Positions 62,793 through 64,000 of a stretch of DNA of 64,000 nucleotides are shown piece after piece. The translations under genes and the position numbers were made by a program. Position 1 is the first letter of the stretch; every line of letters begins with the position of its first letter. Under the pieces are notes generated by a model. That model had not been told where the DNA came from. It was given only the letters and a program-made list of their open reading frames with translations, and searched no databases. Source of the DNA: Desemzia sp. RIT 804 (GTDB lineage Bacteria; Bacillota; Bacilli; Lactobacillales; Carnobacteriaceae); NCBI RefSeq assembly GCF_016892605.1, contig NZ_JAFEMV010000001.1, positions 124,001 through 188,000 of the forward strand. Direction: 5' to 3'.

Positions 62793-64000
62793 ATGGAAGA
62801 GTTATCTATTGAATTAAAAAATATTGAAGTCAGTTTTCAACATAAAGAAGTGCTGTCGATTGAACAATTAACAGCCTATCAGAACGATCGAATAGGCGTT
62901 GTCGGTAGAAACGGACAAGGGAAAAGTACTCTGCTAAATGTTATTAGTGGAGAATTGGAACCAAATGCTGGAATCATCAATCGTCAAGTGGAATTCAATT
63001 ACTATCATCAAATGGAAGCAGTTAATGAAGCAGAGCAAGTAGAAAATTTAGATGCAGAGATCATGGGACGATTGAAAGTTCCCACAAATAAAGTTGAAAC
63101 ATTAAGCGGCGGGGAAGAAACAAAATTCCGTTTGGCTCAAGCGCTTTCTCGTTACCAAATGGGATTGTTGATGGATGAGCCGACGACTCACTTGGACGAA
63201 CAAAGTACTGAATTTTTAGTAGAAGAATTAAGGTATTACTACGGTACGCTAATTGTAGTCAGTCATGATCGTTATTTTCTAGACCAATTAGTGACAAAAA
63301 TCTGGGAAGTAGACAATGGGAAAGTTCGAGAATACAGTGGAAACTATTCAGATTATACGCAACAAAAAGAACAAGAGAAAATAGAGCAGCAGAGAGAATT
63401 TGAAAAGGTGACAAAAGAAAAAAAACGATTGGAACAAGCGGTGGAGCAGAAGAAGCTTCAAGCACAAAAAATGAGCCAAGTGAGTGAAAAACAAAAGAAA
63501 CGTGCTATCCGACCTGATCGTTTATCTTCTTCAAAACAAAAAGATACTGCTCAAAAAAATGTTCAAAAAACGGCCAAAGCAATGGAGAAGCGGATGGGAC
63601 AACTCAAAGATTCCGAAGCGGTCCAAGATTCTCGACCTATTCAATTTCCAATGAGCAAAGAATTGGAAATTCACAACCGTTTTCCTATTATGGGAAATGA
63701 CGTAGAGTTGTATGGAGGAGACAAGCTCTTGTTAGAAAAAGCGAGTTTTCAATTCCCGCTTGGGAAGCGAATCGCCATTACTGGGGAAAATGGAGCAGGA
63801 AAAACTACGTTATTGAAACACATTCTCAAGAATGAAGAAAACATCACACTGTCTCCTAAAGTTGTTTTTTGTGCGTATCAGCAAATGGCTTACAAATTAA
63901 CGGATTCTAGTACCATTCTAGATTATTTGATGAAGCAAACAGATTTTTCAGAAAATACCGTTCGAGCTGTATTGAATAATCTAGGTTTTTCTCAACTAGA
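62793..64000 (+). CDS. Msr-like ABC-F ribosomal protection protein (3' end outside window)
   Basis: Soluble ABC-F ATPase that likely dislodges macrolides (and possibly streptogramin B or ketolides) from the ribosome. First P-loop GRNGQGKST (residues 38-46), signature LSGGEETKF, Walker B MGLLMDEPTTHLD, then YYYGTLIVVSHDRYFLD. The interdomain linker region (GNYSDYTQQKEQEKIEQQ, IRPDRLSSSKQK) closely follows Msr(A) as I remember it. The second P-loop is GENGAGKTT. AAAGGAG lies 10 bp before ATG 62793. Partial: 402 codons visible, no stop before the window end. Controlled by the leader and attenuator upstream. Confidence 0.9.
   Translation, partial: MEELSIELKNIEVSFQHKEVLSIEQLTAYQNDRIGVVGRNGQGKSTLLNVISGELEPNAGIINRQVEFNYYHQMEAVNEAEQVENLDAEIMGRLKVPTNKVETLSGGEETKFRLAQALSRYQMGLLMDEPTTHLDEQSTEFLVEELRYYYGTLIVVSHDRYFLDQLVTKIWEVDNGKVREYSGNYSDYTQQKEQEKIEQQREFEKVTKEKKRLEQAVEQKKLQAQKMSQVSEKQKKRAIRPDRLSSSKQKDTAQKNVQKTAKAMEKRMGQLKDSEAVQDSRPIQFPMSKELEIHNRFPIMGNDVELYGGDKLLLEKASFQFPLGKRIAITGENGAGKTTLLKHILKNEENITLSPKVVFCAYQQMAYKLTDSSTILDYLMKQTDFSENTVRAVLNNLGFSQL

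Overview
This window is low-GC Firmicutes DNA. Strong AGGAGG ribosome binding sites, lipobox signal peptides and Bacillus-like gene blocks without sporulation genes point to Lactobacillales, most likely Carnobacteriaceae (Carnobacterium-like). The genus is an inference from gene content and order, not a database match. I recognise no tRNA, rRNA, prophage, transposase or CRISPR array.

Layout. (1) 1-5111: a nucleoside ABC importer (nupN lipoprotein, nupO ATPase, nupP and nupQ permeases). (2) 5588-10588: ymfF-ymfH-ymfI-rodZ(ymfM)-pgsA, covering M16 peptidases, EF-P modification, cell shape and phosphatidylglycerol synthesis. (3) 10859-20968: cinA-recA-rny-ymdB-mutS-mutL, that is recombination, RNA turnover and mismatch repair. 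(4) 20973-22642: two small membrane proteins and msrB. (5) 23141-31098: ruvA-ruvB-queA-[tetR]-tgt-yajC-comN-like, then a DtxR-type metalloregulator and dinB. (6) 31318-36809: ytkL-ytoI-nrnA and a class A penicillin-binding protein. (7) 36930-47478: yheA, yhaO-yhaN-yhaM, then prsA, ytxH-like and hit on the minus strand, then ecsA-ecsB. (8) 47572-54781: dat, a lone pyruvyl-transferase-like gene, ccrZ(ytmP)-trmB, and ytoP-ytpP-usp-ytpR. (9) 54961-62496: sftA, two minus-strand oxidoreductases and murC. (10) 62505-64000: a regulated macrolide-protection locus with promoter, 14-codon leader peptide MTASMRLRTNFLNR, attenuator and an Msr-like ABC-F gene cut by the window end.

Most genes are core housekeeping genes. 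The unusual material lies between them. At least seven full-length and several truncated copies of a roughly 105-125 bp repeat sit in intergenic gaps. Each has conserved outer arms and a conserved apical loop, but the long stem between them differs in sequence from copy to copy while staying self-complementary. In at least one copy the loop is inverted relative to the arms, and one copy supplies the 3' end of trmB. A related subfamily (two good copies, one degraded) has a conserved 25-bp stem carrying two compensated base-pair changes. A separate 117-bp repeat occurs twice, each time directly after a terminator.

Other regulatory signals include a LexA-type box and promoter at recA, an 18-bp perfect palindrome over the -35 of the rny promoter, an attenuator-like leader before the penicillin-binding protein gene, and terminators that close most operons. 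Several genes start with GTG or TTG behind a good ribosome binding site (nupN, rodZ, pgsA, rny, mutL, tetR), and I moved several starts accordingly.
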